Shown in pieces: positions 22,914 to 35,985 of a stretch of 64,000 nt of DNA. The stretch is from Branchiostoma floridae (Eukaryota > Chordata > Leptocardii > Amphioxiformes > Branchiostomatidae), in assembly GCF_000003815.2 (NCBI RefSeq), contig NW_023365714.1:710608-774607 (forward strand), written 5' to 3'. How positions within the stretch are numbered: the stretch's first letter is position 1; each line of letters starts with the position of its first letter. Position numbers and translations under genes: made by a program. The notes under the pieces are model-generated. The model worked only from the letters and a program-made list of their open reading frames with translations. It searched no databases and was not told the DNA's origin.

Positions 22914-23491
22914 CGAGGGGCGTGCAATAAGTAATGGTCCTGACCCACTTCCAGTTGTCTGATCTAAATGAAATGTTGTATGTGTAATAATTCATATCTC
23001 TATGGGTTATGTTGCAAAAGACAGCTCTGAACTAATTGTGGTTTCTGATTTACTGGTGTTTGAACTTAGTCAGGTGCGAAATGGACCAGGTGTGAAATGG
23101 AACCAGTTGAGTGTCGTGCAGTGATCCGGTTTTTGTATTTGAAAGGACGCACACCAAAGAAGACTTTTGATGAAATAAATGAAACTTATGGTGATGATGC
23201 CCCATCATATGACCTTGTAAAACGCTGGCATCCTGAATTCAAACGTGGCTGGAAGTCTGTGGAAACAGCTCCCAGACCTGGTCGTCCCTCTTGTGCCATT
23301 GATGAGGCATCAGTTGGAGGACCAACCTGGGGTGTCCTACAAAATCGGTGTCCAGAGCTGCATCAAACGATGGGAGAAATGCATAACTCTGGGTGATTCC
23401 TATGAAGAGAAAGACTAATAACTGTGCCAAGTTTCATTAATCTCCTGCTATGGGAAATGGGTCAGGACCATTACTAATTGCACGCCCCTCG
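22914..23491 (+). mobile_element. Internally deleted mariner element with TA TSD
   Basis: The 578-bp element has terminal inverted repeats of about 34 bp starting CGAGGGGCGTGCAATAAGTA, mirrored at 23458-23491. Both ends abut TA (22912-22913 and 23492-23493), the target duplication of Tc1/mariner elements. It encodes only the two ends of a transposase (next entry), so it cannot move without help. Confidence 0.92.
23097..23418 (+). pseudogene. Mariner transposase, catalytic core deleted
   Basis: From the ATG at 23097 the frame reads an N-terminal helix-turn-helix region typical of mariner transposases (MEPVECRAVIRFLYLKGRTP, then APRPGRPS at the start of the linker). Near 23310-23335 it jumps, in another frame, to a typical mariner C terminus (CIKRWEKCITL, then DSYEEKD and a stop at 23416-23418). 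The DDD/DDE catalytic domain between them is missing. The product would be about 99 residues in the first frame and cannot be a transposase; it could at most bind ends. The boundary of the deletion is inferred. Confidence 0.88.
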
Positions 23492-23493
23492 TA

Positions 23494-24825
23494 AGCCTCA
23501 ATATCAAGACAAGGGGCAGGATAGAGGAATCTGGAACAGGAGGTGATTATATATCAAACAGCCTCATTAATTGGGTACATACTGGCTGGTAAAATACACC
23601 AAATGATAATTATTATATGCATGTGTATTAATCTGTCAAACCACTGAAGACGAAGTATGCATGTGGTGCCTTTCCGTTAGCTAGTACGTGATGATGATGA
23701 TGAGTACGTGTAGCACAAAGCGGCTTCGCTACTAGCTAATCAGGCAAATCTCTGAGGACAAAACATGGTGATTTTTCATTAGCTATCTAGACGTGCAATG
23801 TGGCTTTGGCTACAGCTCGCATACTTGCATCAAGAGATGCTGCCATTTAAATTAAGATGTAACAGGAATCGAAACTAGAAATCTTTGTCTGAAAAGAAAA
23901 ACAGAAAAACAAAAAAGGAAAACACCTGAACAGGTGTTACCTAAACCTCCCGAAGCCCGTTTAATTCCACAGGTAGACTTAATGCCCTTCCTTCCAGCTG
24001 AGACTATCGTTAGGCACAGGTGCAGGAAACAGGTAAAATTACCTGTACAGCGCAGGTCTTACCTGGATTTTATCGGCAGGAAGACTAGGTTTTAAATAGG
24101 ACAGGACTGGTGAAACTAGAAACTGTTTGGCAACACAACTAGCCATTAGTTAAGCAACTAGATATGATTTTGGAAACTCTCAAGATATTTCAGGCAGCAT
24201 CCACCACTAGTTACCTTTCTTTGTAGCTTACAGTGTTGCGAAACCATTGCCATTCTTATTGACAACCCATGGGATAAAAATTATGACTAAATGTAAGTGT
24301 AGTTTTTAGAAATTGCATGATTGTATACTACCACCCTGTACCTAGACTAGTACCGGTTAGGCTCTAACTTTACCTGCACTAACCTGTATATAGGTAAGGT
24401 AACCTATATACATATCCAGCAAACATTAGATATTCTACACTTATTCTACACTATTCTTCACAACACGAATGACACGCTATATTCAGCATTGCTGATTCAC
24501 CTCCATCCACACTGCAAATGAGATGCTAGCTTCGGTCTCGCTGCTCATACATTCTAAAGGTGACCAACCAAGGACATGGGTAATACCAAAAGCTGAACTT
24601 GGGATTTAGACATAAAAACAGAGGAGTGTCGGAGCATACCAATCTGCTATGGGGACGTTATGATGTACATAATATTCTGTCCCTAAATTATAAAATGGAG
24701 GTCCGTGCTAGAAGAGAGCCACACCTCCAACACTAGTCAATAAGAACTTACGGGTCCTTCCTGCTGTGAGTGGAGTCCAGAAATGCAGCTTGTGCAGTTT
24801 CAGAGTAACAAGCCACAATGCTATA
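23494..24825. other. No gene seen
   Basis: It contains a copy of the GCAACTGGATATGATTTT family at about 24115-24240 and scattered ACCTGCACT/AGGTAAGG words near 24360-24410. Otherwise unassigned. Confidence 0.5.
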
Positions 24826-25190
24826 ATTTGTGGTCACCACAAATTTGCTAGCATTCACATGTAGAATAATATCTGAATCTGATTAGACATAAAAAATGTC
24901 GATATGAACCTCGAAACTGACCAAAAATCATTCTACACATGTAAATTACATGTGCTATAATTTTGTAAAAAGAAAGGTAAGTCCCCTCATGGACACCTTG
25001 AGAATGCCAACTTTTCTACCATACAAATACAACTTTAAAATGTTCTTACAATACAGTTACATGGACCTTGGAGGGGTCAAGTCTAAAGACCCCCTTCCAC
25101 ACCATCCCCCAGTTGATCCCTTTGAAATTATATATAATTACCATCACCATGGTGCTAAAACTGTGGCTAGTAAAAGTAGAACCCCAACAT
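24826..25190 (+). repeat. Dispersed repeat, related to 35636-35985
   Basis: AATTTGTGGTCACCAC, AAACTGACCAAAAATC, AAGACCCCCTTCCACACCA and a GTGGCTAG...AGAACCCC end correspond in order to the right part of the 34376-35985 element. No TSD could be placed. Confidence 0.55.
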
Positions 25191-28100
25191 GGCCGCCCTG
25201 TAAGGTGAGTTAGAGGTCACATCGCCCATTACTTTTCTACACACACATGTAAACCTGCGGCAGGACGGAGATAACAACCTCTTCCAGGAAAATAGCATAC
25301 AGAACGACCTCTACAGCAGCTGTGTCCTTGAACGTGTGACCTTCCCCTCAGGAGGACGTCATGACAAGGTCGGCTGATGGAGGTCGTTTTGAGGTCATCC
25401 CAGTCATAAACCTGGGAGTGAGCTGATAGTGATATCTGCCTGGTGTCGGCACAGGGGCCAGAATGGGGGGGGGGAAGATTTAGGGGGCGCAAAATGGGGC
25501 CTGAAAGGGGGACTACACACCTTGATTGAGCATTACTAGCCATTTTGATTGCACCTAATTTGTGACCCGACCAATCACAATTTGGCATAATTGGTTCATT
25601 CTACGTAGAGCTTAATCAACTAATACCTGCACGTAGCATGAAAAGCCTCCCTGAAGAATCTAATTAGTAATATGAAATTAATGCTGTTACAGATTTAGTG
25701 TAGAGTGTTGATGGTACCTGCCACATAGGCCCCCTCAAAACTGCCATAAAGAGTACAGATATCATAGTACAGGGGCCCAAACAGGAGGGGCCATCTCACA
25801 AGCAAGGCGATGGGTAGAGACTTTATATCTGTAACTTCTGAACACAAGACGTAACATCAAGTCAGAGTATGAATTAGACCGGCCTTTACATTATTTTAAA
25901 ATGGTGATTTTTAATCTAAATCTCAATCTGGTTCAGTTTTGTTAATTCATCCAATATTAAACTAACACCTACAAGTAATAATGGCACAAAATCCGTTCCT
26001 ACCTTTCTGAGTTATCCTGTCTGCCAATGCTAACATGTACATGTACACAGAACCTCTCACTGCCGTGTGAAGGGACCAACTCCAACACTTGGCTGCAGAA
26101 ATCCTTCAAGCCCGATCCATCTCAAAGAAGATAATTGATCAATCAATCAAGATGAAGTGGAAGACACTTATGGGAAACCTCAGACTCACAAGACAACATT
26201 TCCAACAGAAGCTGTGTTGCAACTGTCCCTGTTACTAGCCTGTTAGGAGAACGCCAGAATCATCCTTCATTGCCTCAACACAGACAGAGTCATGTGCCAA
26301 CAACAGATCTGACCTCTGTCCCCAGATGACCCCACCGTAACCATGGTGATGCCCTGTGATTGACGCCCCCTCAGCTGTAGCCAGAGTGGAGCTGGGATAT
26401 CGGGTTTCTAACAGATAGATAATTGCTACATGATGAACTGAATGCATAAAAAGGCAGGTGTATTAAAGCTGTAAATTGCGGAATATTTGCTGTGGTTCCA
26501 GTATCCAGTATCACCTCTCTACCCCAAACTTATCCCACTAGAAACATGAATTTCTTTTGATGACAAAAATGTATCTGAACAATCAACTTAAATCTACAGT
26601 TGATAATCGCATACTAAAACCACCCAAACTGAAAGATTTATTCATCCTGACAACTTAAATTTAGAAAATTAAAGGTAAAGTATATATAGCTTCTAGCACA
26701 CCGGAGAATGAATCTAATCCACACAGCTTACTTCCAATGTTACTGTAAGCGTACTGTGGGCACTTTCTCTCCCGGCCAATTATCCATCTATCAAGTATCC
26801 AACTCCTCCCAGTTGGACACCTCGGAGCAGATTATTTCAACTATCTCTGCCAAATTTCCCCATCCATAAACTCAGGAAATCTGGAAGGCCTGCAGGCAGT
26901 TTACACCTACAGCCATCAATCTTAAACTTCAAGTTGGTACCCTTTAATACGAAACCCTAAAAAATGACATTGTGAATGATCTAACATGGTTCCTCCAGTA
27001 TTCTCTTCTGACTGTATGTATCATAATCTATGGTGAGATGTCAGCTGCCAACTGTAGTGCCAGTAATATAGACAGATAGAGATGTCTATTGTCTGTAACT
27101 CTGTAACATAATGGTTACCAGTGGGGCCTGGAGAAATGATTTCTGTTTTGCCAGATGAACATTTGTGTGAACAAATGTAAAGCTTTCATCCTACTGATGC
27201 TGTGCATGTGGTACATTAGGGGCAGCGCTGATTTCTAAACTGAATTTGTTACCCATGACTTTATGTGGGAATATCATACTAGTGATTTACACAAATAACA
27301 CAGAAGGTACCCACGGTTGTTCTTTATGACAGAAAATATGCATGTCACAAACGGAAATTGTGTCATATTTTTCTTCAGATGCAACACGTTATGCGACCCT
27401 AAACTGTGGTATTACGTACCTATGTAGCAGACAATGGCGCGGTTATGATTTGAAGTTTTCCCACTTATCTACACAAGGCTGGGGCAGTTTCTGAATTATC
27501 TTACACGGCAACTTTCTACGTAATGTTAAATTTTCAGTAATGGTTGACGGTGTGCTATCAGACTGAGTATTGTGTTGGAAACTAATCTGTGAGACTTGTT
27601 TGGTGTAATCCGAGCTGGGGTAATTTGAAAGTCTCTTCCTCATTGGCTGTACCCGAGTTGACCAATCAGGCCATAGCTTATGCCAAATGCCGCGTGCCTA
27701 TTGGCTGCCCTGTAAAAATCAATTAGTGAACACACACTGCCCCACATACGACCTCTAGGTCAACGTCCTCTCGGTCATTTTACCATATATGGATTGGGGT
27801 TGGGAGGCGATGAAAAATTAGCAGCAGAACCCCCTGCAAATTCTCCCTATAAAACATTTCTAAATGATTTTGGGGCAAAACTGATAATAGGTTCTTTAAG
27901 CAAATAGCCCAGAAAATGGCCAAAGAACTTCAATAAAATCTATCAAAAAAACGCCTGGGGGTATTGACCCTCTCTACTATTGGGCCAAATTAGGTCATTT
28001 AGAACAGGAATGACGGAGATGAATCGCTTGAGGGTTTGACAGGAGAAAATAAAAAGAAGAAACGTGACGAAAACAATATTTCACTACATATCACGGTGTG

Positions 28101-28290
28101 GTGGAGTGAAATAATCATGTGAAACAATTATCCCTTGATGCCCCATGAAGACCCACACAGGAGAGACACCAGCTGTGACCTACTTTCACTGATTACAGAA
28201 TCACTCTCACTGATGACCCCTGACCTCCAGGGGCTCACCTAATCACAGAATGAATGAATGAACTTTATTATAGCAGGACATTTCTACATA
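25191..28290. other. No gene supported
   Basis: A minus-strand frame near 25250-25345 (KDTAAVEVVLYAIFLEEVV, ending at CAG/GTTTAC) and one at 26235-26447 look faintly protein-like, but neither has convincing paired splice sites. Three CCAAT boxes (both orientations) cluster at 27640-27710 ahead of a 66-residue minus-strand frame; this could be a promoter, with low confidence. The rest is unassigned. Confidence 0.4.
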
Positions 28291-28654
28291 GTACTGTAAT
28301 TCCTGATGTTCAATTCAATGTACTTTTATGTTCACGGTTTTCACGGTGACGACTGTAACGTGAACTTATCATTACTGATAAAAAATAATAAATGATGCTT
28401 TTTAATGCCCACCTGCCGCCATAGAGGCCGGAGAATGTTTGACGGGCTGCTATAAGCCAGATTTAATCAGGCTACTGCCACCACAGTGAACATTTAGTTC
28501 CGTGAACAAGTTAGATTTTCTCAGACCGTGAAAGTTTTGTACCAAGAAGACAAATTGACTTTGTAACTTAGCTGCAAAAATGATACATCAATAAATACAA
28601 TGATACTTGTCTCGTCTAACTATATGATCTATGGCCACAGGAATCATCTTAACC

Positions 28655-28785
28655 TACCTGATCATCAGGTACGGGTAATGTGACCTATGTGGTCCTGCCC
28701 ACTTCAGAAGGATTAGTGTAATCAGGTAAGCATAATGTGACCTATGTGGTCCTGCCCACTTCAGAGGGATTAGTGTCACCACAAA
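28655..28785. repeat. Tandem duplication, ~57 bp x 2
   Basis: TAATGTGACCTATGTGGTCC to GGATTAGTGT is present twice in a row. Confidence 0.9.
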
Positions 28786-28957
28786 GCTGAGATGATCCCA
28801 GCTTAAATGTCAGAGAGATCAGCGTTCAGCTGTGGGTACACAACTGCATCTGGGTCAAACACTTTCATCCACAAGCCTCAACTTAAGAGCAAAACCACCC
28901 AGGAATGATCTAAAGAATTCTGTCCAAAAGCCTCTACTAAAGGGCAAAACCGATAAT

Positions 28958-29294
28958 GCCACACCAATTTAATTTCTTGGTTCACGGATTTTTTCATAAA
29001 AAATATGGAGCGAGAGGGCGAATTAAAATAAAAATAAAAATTGTAAAATGGTTGGGGTAAAGGTAAGGGCTAATCCAAAACATAAAGAATAAAAAGTTTT
29101 CAGCTTGAAAAAAGTACGAAAACACTATTACTGTACAGTAACAGCACCTGTACCCACACTTCAAGGAGCTTATGATATAGATGCCAATTTGCCACACCAG
29201 AAATGGTGAAAATTTGCTGAGTGGCAATTTTTATTTTTTTTCCAAAAAATTGGAGCGAGCGAATCCATGAACCAAGAAATTAAATTGGTGTGGC
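28958..29294. mobile_element. MITE, ends GCCACACCAATTTAATTTCT
   Basis: GCCACACCAATTTAATTTCT at the left and its exact complement at the right, extended as an imperfect inverted repeat over about 50 bases, enclose 337 bp. The flanking sequences (AAAACCGATAAT and CTAAGGAATGATC) align with a neighbouring uninterrupted copy near 28890-28915. No clear TSD. A solo end lies at 14718. Confidence 0.8.
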
Positions 29295-29979
29295 CTAAGG
29301 AATGATCAAAAGAATTCAGGCATCTCTGATGAATGAAGTGACTGAACAAGACTCTTGGCACACTGATTAAACCAAGTCTTTTGTTGAACGGCTATTTCTG
29401 TAGCCTGATTGACATCATACTCATACATAGCAAGGAGCTTTCATCTATTCTCGGATTCTGGTGTCAGTTTGAAAGGGTCAGGAACAACAACAAAAGAACA
29501 GCTTTTCTAAAATCAGACTTTTCTAAGGCTGCAAATACTAATTTTAGTTTCCATCTATTTGTACAACACTTAATTCAATCTAATTTATCAGGAAATGTGA
29601 CATTTACTTGCAATACATAACAGAAACAATGAGATAAAATGTTGAGTTCAGTTTTATTGATGATGATGATGTTCGTCCATCGGGAGTCGATCAGTTTTAT
29701 TATATATAATCAATTCATCCCCCTTTCTTGGTTGTACATCACCTCCCCTCACTTATCCCTTGACCTTCTGCTAAGTTCTAGTACATGGACCCTTCTAAAA
29801 ACACTTAACAGACATCTTCATTTCTCCTGACTTGAAGAAAAATTCCTTCCAGCCAGCCAGGTTCCTTGGAGACCTGCTGACCTTAGTACAGGTGTGAGCC
29901 AAGAAAGAACAGACTTGGGGAGGAATGAGGGTCCGCATGGGGGTCTAGGCTATGCTGAATTCAGAAGAAACCCTACGTA

Positions 29980-30675
29980 GAGTCCATTCCAAGACACCAT
30001 GCGGATGTTTGTGGCCATTGTTTAGAATTGATTTGAATGTTTTGTAATTATATGTCTAGGACATTTGATACTTCAGAAATATTTGTAACACTGTTTCAAC
30101 TTTATAAATATTTCCCTGGTCCTGTAAAACTTTGGAAATATTCATCGTGTGGAATTGGATACTTCTAATGGTTTCTAAATAATGATAACAACATTCTACC
30201 ATTATTTACCATTTTCTACCATTTTTTGTAAATGGTTGAGTGGGCTGGGAAGATAGCAATTCACACATCCTTGCAAAGTATGGCTGGGTGCCATGCAACA
30301 ATGGCCCACCACAAAGGATCCACCAGTACCCAGCAGTAAAATCTAAAAATATACAGATGCAACAATAGGGCTTAGTTTTATGGGGGCAATAAACTAATTT
30401 AACCATTTGGCCAGGTTTACCATTTTTTTTAAATATTTGTAAATGTGAAATAATCACACAGAGGTTTCACAATTATTCTAAATAAAGATATTTTTGTACA
30501 GTTACTTTCAAAATGTTTCTAAAATATTCAAAGGAATTCAAATATATGAGTATTTCCTCAGTCAATTTTTTTAAAATAATCTAATTATTGTGGCTCAGAT
30601 ATTCTTTTATTCAAAATAATTCAGACTAATTATAAATATCGCCTAAAAACCCTCATGGTGTCTTGGAATGGACTC
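29980..30675. mobile_element. TA-flanked non-autonomous element, 696 bp
   Basis: GAGTCCATTCCAAGACACCA at the left is mirrored at the right end. TA borders both sides (29978-29979 and 30676-30677). The interior is AT-rich with repeated AATATTT words and no open frame, consistent with a mariner-type non-autonomous element. Confidence 0.82.
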
Positions 30676-31219
30676 TATTATGCTAAAATCAAGTAAGACA
30701 ATTAAGCAAAATTTCATCACCTTGGTATGAATTACAAAATCAAGGAAGGCAATTAAGCAACATTTCATACTAAGCCTCAGTACGAATTAGGTGAACTGTC
30801 CCTATGGATGAGAAGAAATTAAAATAGACAGCCTAAGCCTTACTGAAAAGGGCATGCAGACCCTCAGGCATTCCAGTCACAGAAGAAGGATAACATCCAA
30901 ACTAAAGACAAACAAGCTCGTGTTAACCTGTAACCAACATGTGCCAGCTCAGGAGAGAACAAAAATAGCTTAGAATTGAAGTAGAACTGCCAAACATTTC
31001 TTTGGAAGCTTTCGAGACATGCTCTGTATCTATATCAACATGGCAGAACTGTACTTACTCTTTTTATTCATTATTCTATCATTCATTTATTTATCATCAA
31101 GCAGAAACGAGATGCTCTACAAAAATTCCTTTCATCACACCAAAATATCCATAACCTAGGTGGCCTTGGACTTAACCACTTTCACCAAAGCTGCAAAAGC
31201 ATGTCTCAAAATAAGCGGC

Positions 31220-32420
31220 AAAACAAAGAGCTGATAAATATCATTATACGTGTCAAATATAGATGTGTAAAATGGGAGATAAGAATCAGTAAAATCAGCT
31301 ACCTTGTCAGCATAATTCTGGTCTAATTTGAAGCTGTAAATGGTGTAATTCTGAATATGGAATGCCAGCCAGACCTAGAATTTACCATGTCCTTGCCCAG
31401 ACATACAGCTGAACACATTTCAAAAATAAATATGCAAAAACTGGATAAAAATCAGTAAAACCTTTAACTAATTCTGGTGCAATTCTGGGTCTAATTTGAG
31501 TCTGTAAATGGTGTACTTCTGAGTGTGAAACGTCAGCCAGAATTTATCATGTCCTTCCCCAGACAAAAAGCTTATCAAAACCAATACACACTACACCACC
31601 TTTTTAAAGATAAATCTGCAAAAATTGGAGATAAAAATCAGTAGAACTGGGAGCAATGCTGGGTCTAATTCGTGGGCTGTACTTAAATAGTGTGATTCCA
31701 AGCGAGAAATGCCAGCTCTTATTTATCATGTCCTTCCCTCCACTTGAGATTAAAATCAGTAAAAAACAGATAATTTCAGTGTGTAATTCTGGTCTAATTT
31801 GTGTCTGTAAATGGTGTAATTCCGAGCAAGAAACATCAGCCATATCATGTCCTTCCCAAGACAAAAGGCTTACCAAAATCAATAAAAACATCACCACATT
31901 TTAAAAATAGATATGCAAAAATTGGAGATAAAAACCTAGTAAAACCAGCTACGTTCTCGGCATAATTCTGGGTCTAATTTGAAGCTGTAAGTGGTGTAAT
32001 TCTGACTGATAAAGCCCAGACAGTATTTATCATGTCCTTCTCCAGAAGTACACTACACCACGTTTCAAAAATAGATATGCAAAAATTGGAGATAAAAATC
32101 AGTAAAAATCATCTAATTTCTAGGTACAAACCAGCTAATCTGAGGCTATAATTATAGTATAAATAGTGTGATTCCAAGCGAGAAACCCCAGCCCTTATTT
32201 TTCATTGTCCTTCCCCAGACAAAAAGTTGATCATTATCACCACATTTCAACAAATGATATGCAAAATTGGAGATAAAAATCAGAATAACCAGCCAATTTC
32301 TGGGCCCAAACCAGCTAATCTGAGGCTATAAATAGTGTGATTCCGAGCGAGAAACGCCAGGCCTTATTTATCATTGTCCTTTCTTCCCTCCCCCAGCCCT
32401 TATTCATCATGTCTCCCTCC
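31220..32420. repeat. Degenerate tandem array, ~150-190 bp x ~7
   Basis: The ordered words TTATCATGTCCTTCCCCAGA, ATGCAAAAATTGGAGATAAA, AATTCTGGGTCTAATTTG and GAGAAACGCCAGCC recur about seven times. Copies are clearly diverged and there is no common reading frame. Confidence 0.85.
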
Positions 32421-33426
32421 ACCAGACAGAGACCTTGACTCTCACAGTCTGTCCCAGAACTAGGTCTCACGTACGGAAGCTCTCTCCTATGACTATAAAT
32501 GTCACGTTACACTTTTACTATAGCTACAGACCCATATATTACACTACCTACACTCAGTACTGGGTACATGTACACATTTGGGCTCCCAAAGTTCATGATG
32601 TGCACCTAATTTTTTACTGTCTGCGCATATTGATGAGTTGATATTTGTTATAATTATTTAGCAAAGAGTCAGAAAAAAATAGTAATTCAATTTTCAAAAA
32701 GCTTTTGTTGTATTACATGTTTTTGTTTTAATTTTGAAGTCAGCTGTAGAATTTCAGATACAATTCTAAAGAGAGGCCGTGTTACTGTAAGGTTTTGTTG
32801 TCATTCTGCTTGATGACTTTGTCCCCAAAATTGTTCTTGAGGCCTGCACTAGTTAGGAATTCAGATGCAGCATTAAAGTAACATACATTGATCATAAACC
32901 AGCAAAGAAGGAAAAATCCACTTGTCTTTGTGCCAAGAAAACCCTGCGCAATCTTGTAACACCATCTACTGAAAGCCACTCTGACAGGAGGAATAAATAT
33001 CTTGATGTACAGCCATGTCTCTACATTCATGTGGATGTAATGTTACATATATTACATTCGTATGGATATACATGTATTATATACTGGAGTAGTTCAAGGG
33101 AGGGTTCCTCTGAGAGAGTGCCCTGCCATGAAAGTGAGAGTATCACATTCATATCATAACACCAGTCGGATATAGAGGACTAGAGAGGAGACAGTCAGTA
33201 AAACTCTGTATAAAACATTTGCCAAGCGCACATAAATCCCTTGAAGTACAGAAGAAGAGGAATGCTTCCTTCATTTTTTTTCCACTTCACCATGAAAGTA
33301 ACACAGGGGAAAAAGCCAAGTAGGCTCACATATTATCTATTGCGCTGTTATAAGAACTGATCATGATTCAAATTCTATCATGTACCTGGGTTTTAAAAAG
33401 ATTACAATTTGTCCCATGAACATCAA

Positions 33427-33553
33427 GTCAACAGAATTCAGATTTGTCAACAGAATTCAGGTTTGTCAACAGAATTCAGATTTGTCAACAGAATTCAGAT
33501 TTGTCAACAGAATTCAGATTTGTCAACAGAATTCAGATTTGTCAACAGAATTC
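33427..33553. repeat. 19-bp tandem repeat, ~7 copies
   Basis: The unit TCAACAGAATTCAGATTTG is almost perfectly repeated and is followed by (GATT)n. Confidence 0.95.
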
Positions 33554-33797
33554 AGAAAAATAAAGATTGATTGATTGATTGATTGAATGATCAATCTATA
33601 GTTTTACAACCATGACACCAGCACACAGTATGACAGATCCCAAGGCCACCCCTAGTAGGCTCCACAATATCCTGCCATTTAAACTTGTCACTGTCAGTCC
33701 TGTGATTTATCTAAGTTCCAATTGGACCCAAGGCTGCCCAGTACACATGTACACATAGGTTTTACTGTAAGTTTACTTATTGCTGCCCAGTATATGA

Positions 33798-34158
33798 CAG
33801 TGCCCGAAATACTTTTTTCAGCCAGGTTGTCCAAGTGGCAACCTGAGTCAAAAGCCAGGTTGCGCCAACAACATTTCAGGTTGCCCACTTTTAAGTTGTT
33901 ACTTTCTTCAAATCAGCTACTTATCCCTTATCTTTTCTTCCAATTATAAGTAACTATGTAATATGTTTTAAGTTATCAAAAAATAAATACAAAAGCTTAT
34001 ACACGTAGGTGGGGGGAAAGCAGTGTTCCAACTGCAGTATTTCAGTGTTCCAACTGCAGTATTTCAGGTTACACTGTGCAACCTGGTTTTAAAATTAAGT
34101 TGTGCCAAGCAAAATGAGGTTGCATTTTCAAGTGGGCAAGTGGGTATTTCGAGCCCTG
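33798..34158. mobile_element. CAGGGCTCGAAAT-family MITE with different interior
   Basis: The ends CAGTGCCCGAAATACTTTTT and GGTATTTCGAGCCCTG are flanked by a perfect TATGA duplication (33793-33797 and 34159-34163). The interior words are CAGGTTGC and its complement instead of GGTGCACC, so the same ends enclose a different word set. Confidence 0.85.
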
Positions 34159-34375
34159 TATGAGCAGGCTTTACTGTAAGATTAGTTATTTTTGCAAGGA
34201 CTTTGTTTGTTTCTCAGTAGAATGGGAAAGAAGGTCTCCCACTGGGCTGTCTCTAGCATTCATTTTTCTTCTGTTCCATCATTGTTTTGGAGGCCATGTT
34301 GTTTCTGTTGTTGGATACATTTTCGTCAGAATGTCTCGCATTTGTGTTTTTCAATCCTATACCTGCACCACCTGG

Positions 34376-35985
34376 CAGGGTTCTAGCTACTCTCACCTCT
34401 CAAATAGAAGTACCCCCTGGAATAAAAGTACCCCCCGGACAAATCTTCAAAATCTAATAAAAGTACCCCCTGGAATAAAAGTACCCCCCGGAAAATTACC
34501 AAATTGACATGTAAACTGTGCCCATGCTACTTCAGTCCAAGAGAAGATGATAAGCAGGTAGGCTCTTTTTATTTATTTATGCCTCAGTACCATATCAGTT
34601 ATTTTTTTATTTTTTTATTTTTTATTACCATATCAGTTAATTGTATAAATAATGAACAGAATAATCCCCATGTTATTGCACATATTTTCTTTATCTGAGT
34701 GTCACACCATCAACAAAGGTTAAAATAAAAGTAAAAAAATGACTGAAAATAAAAATTGAAGAAATGAAAAAAGAAGTTTATTTTATAATCATTGTTACAA
34801 AATAACATTTTGAAGAAACATTCCAACTTAGAATACCTTATTCACCGCTTGTGCTATTTTCAATGTTGCAGAAACCAAGGTCATGGACACTGCCCCCTAT
34901 CGAGAAATACCGGTACTGCAGAAAATATATGATTCTCTCGCGCATTACCGCGAGATTCGGCGTGAGTTGATGAATCCAACATGGCGGATCTTTTCGAGCC
35001 GATTGAACGCTATGCTTTGTTTTGGAATGATTTTTTCGTTGCTGGAACATTAAAACAAGTTGACTACGGGTGAAAAATAGTGGAAAAGTATTGGTAACTT
35101 TTTAATTTGTTTGGTTGGTGGTTAATTTCTGTGTTTTGATAGAGAATTTACGGAAGTAAGCGACTGTGTGTGTAGCATGTGACCTCGATGTTTTCGTCTT
35201 CGTTCAGCGCAACATTTCAAGATTTTTGGAAGGTTAAAGATGGTCTAAAACGAAAAGGATATATTTTTTTACGAGTCCAGTACCGAATCACTTGTGTTCC
35301 GCTATTTTTGGACCTGAACCGAAACGTTTTTGCAAGTCCAGAACCAGTCCTGCGTACCGGTACGCATCCCTAGTTATGTTTGGGTCATAGCGCTAGCGGC
35401 AGGGAAATCCGCGATGCCTCGTCCGAAAAATAGTGAATATTAAGCAAAAATACAGCGGAAATATGGGCAGAAAATACCAAACTTTCAATATTTTTGGGGT
35501 CCCTGGTTAGTAAAGAAAGCCCCAATTTGAAAAAAAAATAAACGTACCGTCTAAAATAAGGACGTACCGGGTGGATTTTGAGGCGGAAAAAAATAAACGT
35601 ACCGGTACGTTTATTTGAGAGGTGAGAGTAGTGCATTTTAGCGTAGTGGCCCACTACTCTAAAATTTGTGACCACTACGCTAAAATAAGGGCCACTACAC
35701 TAATTTCTAACTAGTGTAGTGGTGCTTTGCTATCATTTGCTTGTTCAACAATGTCTAATCAATGTCTGAATAATAAAAAATGATGATATGCCACTCAAAA
35801 CTGACCAAAAAATCCTTCAAATTACATGTGATGTTAACAAAGTGCCAAATTTTAACTCTACATTTTCAAAATCTCACCATGAAAGGGCCATGCCAAGACC
35901 CCCATTCCACACCAATCTCCTGATTGGTTGCTTCACTACTATGCCATTCCCACTACGCTAAAATGAAATCCTGGCTAGAACCCTG
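34376..35985. mobile_element. Nested element, outer ends CAGGGTTCTAGC
   Basis: CAGGGTTCTAGC at 34376 and GCTAGAACCCTG ending at 35985 are inverted. The flanks CCTGG and TCTGG match 4 of 5. A second element (34390-35628) sits just inside the left end. The right 350 bp (35636-35985) resemble the repeat at 24826-25190. Confidence 0.65.
34390..35628. mobile_element. Inner TA-flanked element, 1.24 kb
   Basis: CTCTCACCTCTCAAATAGAA at the left and TTTATTTGAGAGGTGAGAG at the right are inverted and bordered by TA (34388-34389 and 35629-35630). Inside, near 34979-35065, an AACATGGCGG start opens a 29-codon frame beginning MADLFEPIERYALFWNDFF, which I do not recognise. A fragment ending GTACCGGTACGCATCCCTA near 35373 resembles the hAT-like family of 1463. 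Confidence 0.65.

Noticed and set aside
26235-26447. Minus-strand exon with GHHHGYGGVIWG
   Set aside because: No consistent acceptor/donor pair and the other frames are equally plausible; composition alone is not enough.
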